DNA of 64,000 bases from Devosia sp. (GTDB lineage: Bacteria > Pseudomonadota > Alphaproteobacteria > Rhizobiales > Devosiaceae). A program made the translations under genes and the position numbers. Below the pieces are notes generated by a model. The model was not told where the DNA came from. It did not search any database and saw only the letters and a list, made by a program, of their open reading frames with translations. The stretch covers positions 62,001 to 126,000 of the forward strand of contig NZ_JAQGJV010000009.1 in assembly GCF_028290435.1 (NCBI RefSeq), given 5' to 3'. This document shows positions 48,645-57,072 of this stretch, one piece after another (within the stretch, counting starts at the first letter, position 1; each line of letters begins with the position of its first letter).

Positions 48645-49208
48645 ATGGCAAGGCCGCTGGGGGCGCTGGTGCTGGTGGTCGGCCCCTCAGGGGTCGGCAA
48701 GGACACGCTGATTGCCGGGGCCAAGCAGGCGCTGGATGCGGACAAGCAATACGTCTTCGTGCGGCGCATCGTCACCCGAGCGGCCCATGCGGCGGTCGAG
48801 GACCACGATAGCCTTGATCTGCAAACCTTCATCGCCATGGAGGCGGCCGACCGCTTCGCGCTGAGCTGGGAGGCGCACGGATTGCGCTATGCGCTGCCGC
48901 TCAGCGTCGAGACCGATATCGCGCTGGGCAAGATCGTGGTCGCCAATGTATCGCGGCATATGGTGGCCGGGGCCTGCGCCAAATATCCCAATTGCTCGGT
49001 CATCCTGATCACCGCCGAGATTTCGCTGCGGGCCGAGCGGCTGATGCAGCGCGGTCGCGAAAACCGCCAGCAGGTCACCGCAAGGCTGGCGCGCGAGAGC
49101 GCCCCGGTGCCGGCCGGCATTTCGCCCGTGGTCATCGACAATTCCCAATCAGTGAGCCTGGGGGTAACGGCGTTCGTGCTGGCGCTGCGCCGGATTGCGG
49201 GAGAATGA
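48645..49208 (+). CDS. phnN: Ribose 1,5-bisphosphokinase PhnN
   Basis: A 187-residue P-loop kinase (guanylate-kinase fold) with GPSGVGKDT at 13-21. It forms phosphoribosyl pyrophosphate from ribose 1,5-bisphosphate, the last step of the C-P lyase pathway. The segment VRRIVTRAAHAAVEDHDSL matches the family. It is cotranscribed with phnM. None of the core genes phnG to phnL is present in this window. Confidence 0.92.
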   Translation: MARPLGALVLVVGPSGVGKDTLIAGAKQALDADKQYVFVRRIVTRAAHAAVEDHDSLDLQTFIAMEAADRFALSWEAHGLRYALPLSVETDIALGKIVVANVSRHMVAGACAKYPNCSVILITAEISLRAERLMQRGRENRQQVTARLARESAPVPAGISPVVIDNSQSVSLGVTAFVLALRRIAGE

Positions 49209-49261
49209 ACCGGTTGGGCTTTGGTGCGTTGGATCATGATCCAGCAGCGTCAGGAGCTTTT

Positions 49262-49408
49262 ATGAACCGGAATGGACTTTACCTTGTGATCGCGGTGTTG
49301 CTCATCGCCGTCGTCGGCTTTGGCATCTATACCTACCAGCAGCAGAATCGGCCCGGTGTCGAAGTGCGCGTGGACAATAACGGGATCTCGATCGATGGTA
49401 ATGGCTAA
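49262..49408 (+). CDS. Small single-pass membrane protein
   Basis: A 48-residue protein with one N-terminal hydrophobic helix (LYLVIAVLLIAVVGFGIYTY) and a short polar tail ending EVRVDNNGISIDGNG, with no cysteine. ATG 49262 follows AGGAG by about seven bases. It lies 53 bases after phnN on the same strand and overlaps the next small frame, so the pair is probably a two-gene unit. Family unknown. Confidence 0.75.
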   Translation: MNRNGLYLVIAVLLIAVVGFGIYTYQQQNRPGVEVRVDNNGISIDGNG

Positions 49409-49592
49409 CGAGGGCGTGGCGAGCCACCGCGAAAGCATCACGACGGCAATCGGCGCGGAGTTGCAACGGCAGGGCGTGGACGGCGTCGATATCGCGGCGC
49501 TTGCCGAGGCGGTCGAGAGCGCCATCGCGGCCCATGTGCCGGTCAGCGAGGGCCGGCACCCAGACGAGTTGAACGCGACCAACGACGATTGA
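49401..49592 (+). CDS. Small hypothetical protein
   Basis: A 63-residue soluble, acidic, probably helical protein (AIGAELQRQGVDGVDIAALAEAVESAI) starting at ATG 49401, overlapping the preceding membrane-protein stop by eight bases; an in-frame ATG at 49395 is an alternative. No family is recognised. The ribosome site is weak, consistent with translational coupling to the upstream gene. Confidence 0.6.
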   Translation: MANEGVASHRESITTAIGAELQRQGVDGVDIAALAEAVESAIAAHVPVSEGRHPDELNATNDD

Positions 49593-49610
49593 GTTTGCCA
49601 CCCATCACCA

Positions 49611-49637
49611 CGTCATCCCGCGCAAGCGGGAATGACG
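49611..49637 (+). repeat. Short hairpin repeat
   Basis: CGTCATCCCGC and GCGGGAATGACG are reverse complements apart from one base and enclose a small loop. It looks like a common intergenic hairpin and may end the phn transcript, but no T-run follows. Confidence 0.6.
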
Positions 49638-49667
49638 CCGGGGGTGTGCAGCCCCGGACGCCGCTCA

Positions 49668-49883
49668 GCCTGCGTCGGAGCTCTTGTTCACGGCCATCTT
49701 GACCGCAAAATGCGCCTTCTCGACGGTCTCGAACTGATGGCCGTCAATGGCGAAAGCCGGCAGGCGCACGGCCACGAAGCGATAGCCGCCTTCATGGGGC
49801 ACGACGATGCCCTGCGGCTCGCCCGCGACTTCGATGACTATGGGGCGTAGGGCCGAAGCCCGGTCGACACTTGATTCATGCAT
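49668..49883 (-). CDS. Small hypothetical protein
   Basis: A 71-residue protein without signal peptide; it reads MHESSVDRASALRPIVIEV and continues through AGEPQGIVVPHEGGYRFVAV, then AFAIDGHQFETVEKAH. Beta-strand-rich and conserved-looking, but I do not recognise the family. ATG 49883 has a GGAG about ten bases upstream. It is convergent with the small genes after phnN. Confidence 0.6.
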
Positions 49884-50370
49884 GGGTGGATGCTCCACTT
49901 GCGCGTCCGGCGGGAACCTTGCCTGAATCGAAATTCATGGCGCGGTTCTGGCGACGCTGGGGTCTTATCGGGTCTGTGAGACAAATGCGTGACCGTGGTC
50001 ACATTCGTTTCGAGGTACAGATCCGTTGCCAGCGTTTGGGGCTTTGGAGATGGGTAATGCGTACGTTCGAACACCCGGAATGGATGGTGAAGGTCGTCGA
50101 TGGGGTCATCTTGCTTCCTCTCCTGGGTGTTGAACACGCGGCCGAGCATCGCTTCGGCACGACGCTAAGATAGGACGAGGCGCGCCGATTTTCCAGCCCC
50201 CGGATCGCTGTTCGGCGATACAATTATGAAAAAGCCTGCTCGACTTTAGTCGGGGCTTAGAATTGGGCCAAAAGGATGCGCCCTAGGTCTTGCTTGTCCT
50301 CGGCATGACAATCTGATGATGTCGGCTGGCTGTCAGCCGGCCGATCATCGCCGGCACAGGGGGAAGTCCA
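49884..50370. other. Intergenic region upstream of the LacI-type gene
   Basis: About 490 bases without a convincing gene; overlapping frames on both strands have poor coding character. It contains a GTGACC/GGTCAC palindrome at 49989-50002 and a hairpin-forming stretch around 50229-50262. The divergent promoters of the flanking genes should lie here. Confidence 0.5.
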
Positions 50371-51417
50371 GTGTCCGAAGACGACGTTACGCCGATAGTG
50401 CGCAAGCGCGGCGTCAAGCCATCCGGCAAGCCTACGCTCAAAACCATCGCGACGATGACGGGCCTGGCGGTTACCACCATTTCGCGCGCCCTCAACAATG
50501 CCCCCGAGCTGGCGCAGGACACGCGCGACCGGGTGCAGAAGATCGCCGCCGAAATCGGCTACCTGCCCGACCGCGCGGCGCTTCGCCTCAAGACCGGCCG
50601 CACCAATGTGATTTCGCTGGTGCTGGAGCCGGACGAACAGATTTACGGCTTCGGCTCGTCCATCGTCACCGGGCTGGCCGAGGCGATGCGCGATACCGCC
50701 TATCACCTGGTCATCATGCCGCAATTCCGCAATGCGCAGCCGATGGAGCCAATCCGCCATATCGTGCGCAACCGGATGGCCGATGGGGTGATTTTCTCCA
50801 AGGTCGAGCCCTTCGACGAGCGTATCCGCTTCCTGATCGACAGCGATTTTCCCTTTGTCAGCCATGGGCAAAGTTCCTGGCCGGACGGACATGCCTGGGT
50901 CGATTTCGACAACGAAACCTATGCCCATGGCGCGGTGAAGCGGCTGGTGCAAAAGGGCTGCAAGAAGGTCTCGATCGTGCTGCCCGATAGTGCGCTGAGC
51001 TATACCGAGCATCTCAAGAACGGCATTATCCGCGGTGCGGCGGAGATGGGCATCGCCTATGAATTTGCCGCCGACGTCAACATCAACAGCCCCACCGACG
51101 CGATCCGCAACTATATCGTCAAGCGCGCCAAGCGGCCCGACGCCCCCGACGGCTATATCTGCGCCTCCGAGATTTCGGCGCTGGCGGTGATTGGCGGGTT
51201 GACCGATACCGGCAAGATCGTCGGCAAGACCGCCTTCGTCGTCGCCAAACAGGCCTCCCCGCTATTCGATCAGTTCCAGCCGGGCGCCGATACGGTGCAC
51301 GAGGATTTCGTCGATGCCGGCCGCAATCTGGGCACGCTGCTGCTGCGCCAGATCAATGGCGAAGCCGGCGAAGGCTTGAGCTATCTCGCCGAGCCGAAGT
51401 TCGAGTGGAAGGACTGA
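50371..51417 (+). CDS. LacI family transcriptional regulator
   Basis: A 348-residue repressor. The N-terminal helix-turn-helix reads PTLKTIATMTGLAVTTISRA (22-41), followed by the hinge helix and a periplasmic-binding-protein-like sensor domain (PDGYICASEISALAVIGGL). A 20-residue basic extension precedes the helix-turn-helix. The start is GTG 50371 behind GGGGGAAG. No sugar transporter is adjacent, so its target and ligand are unknown. Confidence 0.9.
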   Translation: MSEDDVTPIVRKRGVKPSGKPTLKTIATMTGLAVTTISRALNNAPELAQDTRDRVQKIAAEIGYLPDRAALRLKTGRTNVISLVLEPDEQIYGFGSSIVTGLAEAMRDTAYHLVIMPQFRNAQPMEPIRHIVRNRMADGVIFSKVEPFDERIRFLIDSDFPFVSHGQSSWPDGHAWVDFDNETYAHGAVKRLVQKGCKKVSIVLPDSALSYTEHLKNGIIRGAAEMGIAYEFAADVNINSPTDAIRNYIVKRAKRPDAPDGYICASEISALAVIGGLTDTGKIVGKTAFVVAKQASPLFDQFQPGADTVHEDFVDAGRNLGTLLLRQINGEAGEGLSYLAEPKFEWKD

Positions 51418-51453
51418 GGAGCGTTAGAGCACCGGTTCCCCACAAACACGGTT

Positions 51454-51533
51454 CTTCCCACGGGCTTGACCCGTGGGCCTTCTTCCACATGTGCCGAGCT
51501 GCCAGAGGCCCGCCGATCAAGTCCGCGGGAAGG
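51454..51533. repeat. Interspersed palindrome, family B copy 3
   Basis: Left part CTTCCCACGGGCTTGACCCG and right part with GATCAAGTCCGCGGGAAG are imperfect reverse complements. It separates the convergent LacI-type and Uup-like genes. Confidence 0.85.
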
Positions 51534-51577
51534 ACAGTGGGTGGGGCGGATAGTTAGGCAGGGCGGGCAGCAGGCCC

Positions 51578-53389
51578 TTACCCCTCCAACTCTTCCCGCA
51601 GCACTTCCAACTCCAGCCATTGCTCTTCCGCCTTGGCCCGCTTGGCTTCCGTCGCCGCCAGCAGCTTTGACTTCTCCCCAAAGGCGTCCGGGTTCTTGGC
51701 ATAAAGCTTGGGATCGGCCAGCGCTGCGTTCAGCACCTTGATCTCGCCCTCGAACTTTTCGATCTGCTTGGGCAAGGTCTCCAGCGCATGCTTTTCCTTG
51801 AAGCTCATCTTGCGCTTGGCCGTCGCCAAAGTGGTCTGGGGCAGCGCGGTCTTGCCGGCGCGGTGAGCCTTGGTGATCGCGGCGCGGGCATTCACACCCT
51901 CGCCGCGCTGGATCACCATGTCGGAATAGCCACCGGCGTATTCAGTCCACACGCCCTCGCCTTCGGCGATGATGATCGAGGTCGCCACCCGATCGAGGAA
52001 GTCACGGTCATGACTGACGATGATGGCGGTGCCGGTATAATCGGACACCATCTCTTCGAGCAGGTCGAGGGTTTCCAGATCCAGGTCGTTGGTCGGCTCG
52101 TCCAGCACCAGGAAGTTGGATGGCAATGACAGCGCGCGGGCCAGGGCCACGCGGGCGCGTTCGCCGCCGGACAACTTGCCGATCGGCGTATTGGCCTGTT
52201 CGGGGGTGAACAGGAAGTCCTTCATATAGCCCACGACATGGCGCGGTTCGCCATTGATGTGGATGGTGTCGCTGCCGCCGCCCGTCAGGGCGTCCTTGAG
52301 ACGGGTTTCGGGCAAGAGCTTAGCACGGCCCTGGTCGAGCATGGCCAGCTCCAGCGCCGAGCCGAGCTTGATCTTGCCGCTATCGGGCGCGAGCAGGCCG
52401 GTCAGCATCTTGATCAGCGTAGTCTTGCCAGCGCCGTTGGGGCCCACAATGCCGATCCGGTCGCCGCGCAGCACCCGCGTCGAAAAATCGCCGACGATGA
52501 CGCGGTTGCCATAGGATTTGTGGATGTTCTCCGCTTCCACCACGAGGGCCCCAGAGGTGCGACCCTCGGAAACCTGCATATTGACTGAGCCGGTGACGCG
52601 GCGCTGTTCGCGGCGGTCCTGCCGCAAATCGCCCAGCCGTTCGAGGCGGCCGACGTTGCGCTTGCGGCGTGCGGTCACGCCATAGCGCAACCAATGCTCT
52701 TCACGCACAATCTGGCGGTCGAGCTTGTGGCGGTCGCGCTCTTCTTCTTCCAGCACGGTATCGCGCCAGGCTTCAAAGGCCGAAAAACCCTTGTCGAGGC
52801 GGCGGGTGAGGCCACGATCGAGCCAGACGGTGGCGCGAGTGAGATCGCTCAGGAAGCGCCGATCGTGGCTGATCAGCACCATGGCCGAGCGCATCGAGGA
52901 GAGTTCGGACTGCAGCCATTCGATAGCAGGCAGGTCGAGATGGTTGGTGGGCTCGTCAAGCAGCAGAATATCGGGCTGTGGCGCCAGCACCCGGGCCAAA
53001 GCGGCGCGGCGGTTCTCGCCACCGGACAGGCTCTTGGGGTTTTCCTCGCCGGTCAGGCCCAGCGAATTGAGCAGATATTGCGCACGATAAAGATCGTCGC
53101 CCGGCCCGAGGCCGCCTTCGACATATTCCAGCGTCGACTTGAACGCCGACAGGTCCGGCTCCTGCGGCAGGTAGCGCACGGTGGCGCTGGGCTCGAGGAA
53201 GCGCAGGCCGCCGTCGTGGCCGACCTCGCCCGAGGCGATCTTGAGCAGCGTGGACTTGCCCGAGCCGTTGCGGCCGACCAGCGCGATGCGCTGCCCGGGC
53301 GAGACGATCAGCTCGGCGCTTTCGAGCAGGCGGGTGCCGCCGAAGGTCAGCGAAATATTCTGGAGCGAGAGGAGGGGTGCAGCGGCCAT
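51578..53389 (-). CDS. ABC-F ATPase, Uup-like
   Basis: A 603-residue ABC-F protein with two ATPase domains. Walker A motifs are GRNGSGKST and GPNGAGKTT; signatures LSGGENRRAAL and LSGGERARVAL; Walker B ILLLDEPTNHLD and FLVLDEPTNDLD. The inter-domain linker and a coiled C-terminal extension (KQIEKFEGEIKVLNAAL) fit Uup, which is linked to ribosome function and precise excision of transposons. ATG 53389 is preferred over an in-frame codon at 53422. Confidence 0.92.
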   Translation of the reverse strand: MAAAPLLSLQNISLTFGGTRLLESAELIVSPGQRIALVGRNGSGKSTLLKIASGEVGHDGGLRFLEPSATVRYLPQEPDLSAFKSTLEYVEGGLGPGDDLYRAQYLLNSLGLTGEENPKSLSGGENRRAALARVLAPQPDILLLDEPTNHLDLPAIEWLQSELSSMRSAMVLISHDRRFLSDLTRATVWLDRGLTRRLDKGFSAFEAWRDTVLEEEERDRHKLDRQIVREEHWLRYGVTARRKRNVGRLERLGDLRQDRREQRRVTGSVNMQVSEGRTSGALVVEAENIHKSYGNRVIVGDFSTRVLRGDRIGIVGPNGAGKTTLIKMLTGLLAPDSGKIKLGSALELAMLDQGRAKLLPETRLKDALTGGGSDTIHINGEPRHVVGYMKDFLFTPEQANTPIGKLSGGERARVALARALSLPSNFLVLDEPTNDLDLETLDLLEEMVSDYTGTAIIVSHDRDFLDRVATSIIIAEGEGVWTEYAGGYSDMVIQRGEGVNARAAITKAHRAGKTALPQTTLATAKRKMSFKEKHALETLPKQIEKFEGEIKVLNAALADPKLYAKNPDAFGEKSKLLAATEAKRAKAEEQWLELEVLREELEG

Positions 53390-53922
53390 AAGGTTTCCGG
53401 TGGTTTGGCCGGGATAGAGCATAGTGGGGAGTTCAGATCAATGCGCCCTGGCGATGGCCGGGCATGCAGCGGGTTTCCCACCGGCGCTCGGTGTCGGCTT
53501 AGCCAGCAAATGGGGAGATGGAAAAGGCTGGTCAAGGTGTTGAGGACCTTGACCAGCCCGGGGAGACGGCAGCAGCAAGCCCCGTCATTCCGCAATCGCC
53601 ACCAGCGGAGGTCAGCCCGTCGCGATTTGTACGGCGAAATAATCATGATTTAACATGACTGTCAAACTCATATTTTTACCGAACGCCGGAAATTCGCGTC
53701 CATAGCTTGAGGCCCAAAACCCGACTTTTGACCGGCTCGGCCGCGCATGTCTGCCTTGAGCTGTGCGGGCAGCACAGCTTGCGGGGCGTAAAATCCATAG
53801 GAAATCCGGGGCTTACCGGGTCTCTTGGCGATCACGAAACCGCGAAATGAGATGGGCCGCTGCCCCATTGAGGGCATCATCTGCGTCGACCATTGTGGAG
53901 AGCACAGTAGCGAGGACACGCC
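53390..53922. other. Intergenic region upstream of the exopolysaccharide genes
   Basis: About 530 bases without a convincing gene. It holds a very strong hairpin at 53526-53558 and an AT-rich stretch near 53645-53695 that may carry a promoter for the export gene. Short frames on both strands lack ribosome sites. Confidence 0.55.
53520..53558 (-). terminator. Orphan hairpin with minus-strand T-run
   Basis: GGCTGGTCAAGGT (53526-53538) and ACCTTGACCAGCC (53546-53558) form a 13-base perfect stem with a seven-base loop, followed on the minus strand by TTTTCC. No protein gene lies directly upstream on that strand, so the transcript it would end is unknown. Confidence 0.65.
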
Positions 53923-55203
53923 ATGCGAGACGATCCGATGCGAACGCAGCGATCAGTACGACAGTTTGGATGTCTTGCTGCCATCAGCCTGATCCTGGTG
54001 GGTAGCGCCGCCGCCAGCGAACCCTATCTGCTGTCCGTCTCCGACAAGCTGACGGTCAAGGTGGTGGAATGGAATGCCGGCCAGTCCACGTTCGAGGACC
54101 TGACGGCACTAGGCGGCGAATACGTCATTGGCGCCGATGGCCAGGCGTCGTTCCCCTTCGTGGGCGCGACCCCAAGCGCCGGCAAGAGCACCACCGAACT
54201 GGCCGCGACACTGGGCAGCGAGTTGCAGCAGGTGCTTGGCCTGACGGTTGCCCCCAACGTGACCATCGAAATCGCCACCTATGGGCCGGTCTATGTCAGC
54301 GGCGATGTCAGCACCCCCGGCGCCTATCCGTTTGCTCCCGGCCTGACGGTGATCAAGGCGCTGACCCTAGCGGGCGGCGAACGCCGCGCGGCCAGCGCCA
54401 CCAGCCGCCCCGAACGCGAATTGCTGACCAATTCGGGCGCGCTCGACCTGCTGGTGGACGAACATATGCGCCTGCAAGTGCGGCTGGCGCGGCTCGATGC
54501 CGAACTGGCCGGGGCGCAGACCGTGACCCTGCCGCCGGAGCTGGCCAAGGTCGAGGGCACGCAGCCACTGGTCGCGGCCGAACAATCGATCCTGCTGGCC
54601 CGGCAACGCCAGATGACGGCGCAAACCACCTCGCTCGACGAAGAAGTGGCCTTGCTCAACCGCGAGATCGACACCTTCGAGCAAAAGCGCACTGCCATGG
54701 AGCAACAGCTCGAACAGGCCCGCGAGCAGCTCAACAAGATCAACGAATTGTCCGATAACGGGCTGGCTCTGGCCTCGCGCGTCACCGCGCTCCAGACCAG
54801 CGTGGCGGACCTGCAGAGCCGCCTGCTCGATCTCGATACATCGAGCCTGCAAGCCAAGCAGGATATCGGCACCGCCGAGCGCGAACGCGCCGAACTGGGC
54901 GATGCGCGGATTTCGGATCTGTCGCTGGAGCGCCAGACCGTGGATGGCCAGATCGCCGCCCTGGCGCTCAAAATAGGCAACCAGCAGGCGCTGTTGCAGG
55001 AAGCCGCGGTCTATTCGGGCACTGCCATCGCCGGCAATGCAGCGCTGCCGAGCTACGCCTATTCGATCGTTCGCGACGGTGCGGAAGTCGCCGCCGACAT
55101 GAGTACCGCGGTTCACGCCGGCGACGTCATCGTCGCCCGGCTGACGCTGCCCCAAGGCACAACTACCGCTCCAGACGAGGCCACAGCCGCACCAACCAAC
55201 TGA
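53923..55203 (+). CDS. exoF: Polysaccharide export protein, ExoF/Wza-like
   Basis: A 426-residue outer-envelope protein. A signal peptide (about residues 1-31, VGSAAA end) precedes a Poly_export domain (YLLSVSDKLTVKVVEW) and an SLBB-like repeat (PVYVSGDVSTPGAYPFAPGL), then a long coiled-coil region (about 170-350) and a second SLBB-like end. This layout matches rhizobial ExoF, which works in succinoglycan export. GAGGA precedes ATG 53923. It is the first of three plus-strand genes in the cluster. Confidence 0.87.
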   Translation: MRDDPMRTQRSVRQFGCLAAISLILVGSAAASEPYLLSVSDKLTVKVVEWNAGQSTFEDLTALGGEYVIGADGQASFPFVGATPSAGKSTTELAATLGSELQQVLGLTVAPNVTIEIATYGPVYVSGDVSTPGAYPFAPGLTVIKALTLAGGERRAASATSRPERELLTNSGALDLLVDEHMRLQVRLARLDAELAGAQTVTLPPELAKVEGTQPLVAAEQSILLARQRQMTAQTTSLDEEVALLNREIDTFEQKRTAMEQQLEQAREQLNKINELSDNGLALASRVTALQTSVADLQSRLLDLDTSSLQAKQDIGTAERERAELGDARISDLSLERQTVDGQIAALALKIGNQQALLQEAAVYSGTAIAGNAALPSYAYSIVRDGAEVAADMSTAVHAGDVIVARLTLPQGTTTAPDEATAAPTN

Positions 55204-55224
55204 CCAGCGTAAAGGCGTTTTTTC

Positions 55225-56013
55225 ATGACCAAGACGATGCAGAACCGAATGCGGGCCCTTGTCCCCATGCTGATGATCCTGGCACCGACAGCCGCCATGG
55301 CGCAGGGCACCAGCTTTCACGACGACTTCGACACGCTCGATACCAAGCGCTGGTATGTTTCGGACGGCTGGGCCAATGGCGCGCACCAGAACTGCACCTG
55401 GTCAACCAGCCAGGTCAAAAGCGTTGATGGCATGCTCAATGTCGGGCTGGCGCCGCTGCCCAAGGGCGACCGCCAATACAGCTGCGGCGAGCTCCAGACC
55501 AAGCAAGCCTATGGCTATGGCACCTACGAGGCCCGCCTCAAGACACCCAAGGGCTCTGGCCTGAACGCGGCCTTCTTCACCTATATCGGCGCCGAGCAGA
55601 AACAGCCACATGACGAGATCGACTTCGAAATCCTGCTCAAGGACACGTCGAGCGTCCAGACCACAACCTTCGTCAACGGCAAGAGCGGCGATGGCAAAGT
55701 CGGCTCCGGGCAGACCCATGCCCTGCCCCATCCCTCCGACAGCGACTTCACCACCTTCGCCATGACCTGGGAGCCCGGCAAAATCCTCTACTACATCGAT
55801 GGCAAGCTGGTCCGCACCATGGACGATCCCACCACCATCCCGGCCAATCCGCAGCGCGTGTTCTTCAGCCTGTGGGGCACCGATACGCTGACCGACTGGA
55901 TGGGCAAGATGGACCCGCAGACCGAGCCGATCGCCATGCAGGTCGATTGGGTCGCCTTCACCGCGCAAGGCGAGACCTGCGCATTTCCCGAATCCGTGCT
56001 GTGCGCACAGTGA
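55225..56013 (+). CDS. exoK: GH16 family endo-glycanase, ExoK-like
   Basis: A 262-residue secreted beta-glucanase. A signal peptide covers about residues 1-27 (TAAMAQ). The catalytic motif EIDFE at 131-135 supplies the nucleophile E131 and acid/base E135. ExoK in rhizobia trims succinoglycan to low-molecular-weight forms; the same role is plausible here by context. ATG 55225 follows AAAGG. It is 21 bases after the export gene. Confidence 0.9.
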   Translation: MTKTMQNRMRALVPMLMILAPTAAMAQGTSFHDDFDTLDTKRWYVSDGWANGAHQNCTWSTSQVKSVDGMLNVGLAPLPKGDRQYSCGELQTKQAYGYGTYEARLKTPKGSGLNAAFFTYIGAEQKQPHDEIDFEILLKDTSSVQTTTFVNGKSGDGKVGSGQTHALPHPSDSDFTTFAMTWEPGKILYYIDGKLVRTMDDPTTIPANPQRVFFSLWGTDTLTDWMGKMDPQTEPIAMQVDWVAFTAQGETCAFPESVLCAQ

Positions 56014-56039
56014 ATCCGAACCAATCTGGGGGCTCGTAA

Positions 56040-56933
56040 ATGAAGCTGGTATTTTTCCGGGGCACCGTGCCCAATTTCGGCGATGAGCTGAACCTGCATG
56101 TGTGGCCGGCTTTGCTGCCCAAGGGGTTCCTCGACGAGGACGAGAGCGAGCTGTTCGTCGGCATCGGCTCGATCATCGGCACGCAGATGGACGCCAAAGC
56201 GCGCAAATTCGTCATGGGGTCGGGTTATGCGGGCTATATGGGCCTGCCCGATGTGCATGACGGCACCTGGGACATCCGCTTCGTGCGTGGCCCGCAGACC
56301 GCCAGCAAGCTCAAGATTTCGCCGGAGCTCGCGATCTGCGACAGCGCCGTGCTGCTGCGCGCCATGGACCTGCCGGAGCCGGCCAAAAATGTCGGCGTGG
56401 CCTTCATGCCGCATTACGAGAGTCTGGAGCGCGGCAACTGGGCTGAGGCCTGCCGGCTGGCCGGGATCACGCTGATCGATGCCACCGACCCGGTGGACAA
56501 GGTGCTGAGCCAGTTGCGCGGCGCCAAGCTTTTGATCACCGAGGCCATGCACGGCGCCATCGTCGCCGATGCCCTGCGCACGCCCTGGATCGGCGCCAAG
56601 CCGATCTATGGCGGCCATCACATGAAATGGCTCGATTGGGCCGGCGCGCTCGATATCGACCTGCGCATGAACCTGCTCAAGCCCACCAGCGTGCTCGAAT
56701 ATTACATCGGGCGCACGGGTCGCGGCGGCAGCCATGGCAAGGTCGGCAAGCTCAGCCAATCCCCGCTGGCCGGCATTCCCAACACCATGCTCACCCACTC
56801 CGCCACCCGCCATTTGCAGACGATGGCCAAGCTCGAACCCCAGCTCAGCGCCGACAGCGCTATCGCCCGCGCCACCGAACGCGCGCAGGCGGCTGTAGCA
56901 GACTTCGTTCAGAGCCGTGGTTCGGTAAGCTAG
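56040..56933 (+). CDS. Polysaccharide pyruvyl transferase family protein
   Basis: A 297-residue protein of the pyruvyltransferase family (ExoV/CsaB-like), which adds ketal pyruvate from phosphoenolpyruvate to sugars and gives the polymer a negative charge. Family segments include FRGTVPNFGDELN near the N-terminus, FVRGPQTASKL and LITEAMHGAIVADALRTPW. It starts 26 bases after the GH16 gene, behind GGGGG, and ends just before a family A repeat. Confidence 0.85.
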   Translation: MKLVFFRGTVPNFGDELNLHVWPALLPKGFLDEDESELFVGIGSIIGTQMDAKARKFVMGSGYAGYMGLPDVHDGTWDIRFVRGPQTASKLKISPELAICDSAVLLRAMDLPEPAKNVGVAFMPHYESLERGNWAEACRLAGITLIDATDPVDKVLSQLRGAKLLITEAMHGAIVADALRTPWIGAKPIYGGHHMKWLDWAGALDIDLRMNLLKPTSVLEYYIGRTGRGGSHGKVGKLSQSPLAGIPNTMLTHSATRHLQTMAKLEPQLSADSAIARATERAQAAVADFVQSRGSVS

Positions 56934-56935
56934 TT

Positions 56936-57069
56936 CTTCACCTCTCCCTGCGGGGGAGAGGTCGACCCTCTTGGGTCGGGTGAGGGGGCCTTTACTGGGT
57001 GAAGTGCCTGGGAAAGGCCCCCTCACCCGTCGCTACGCGCCGACCTCTCCACCAAAAGGGAGAGGTGAA
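56936..57069. repeat. Interspersed palindrome, family A copy 3
   Basis: Starts CTTCACCTCTCCC and ends GGGAGAGGTGAA, with GGGTGAGGGGGCCTT and AAGGCCCCCTCACCC inside, nearly identical to the copy at 3811. It lies between the convergent pyruvyltransferase and flippase genes. Confidence 0.9.
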
Positions 57070-57072
57070 AAG

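Noticed and set aside
49989-50002. GTGACC/GGTCAC palindrome as an operator
   Set aside because: Only six-base arms in GC-rich DNA; expected by chance and without a clear target promoter.
49838-50149. A 103-codon minus-strand frame and a 100-codon plus-strand frame in the same place
   Set aside because: They overlap each other and the small gene at 49668-49883; neither has a good ribosome site or recognisable domain.
52694-53653. A 319-codon plus-strand frame over the Uup-like gene
   Set aside because: Antisense shadow of the ABC-F gene with no family features.
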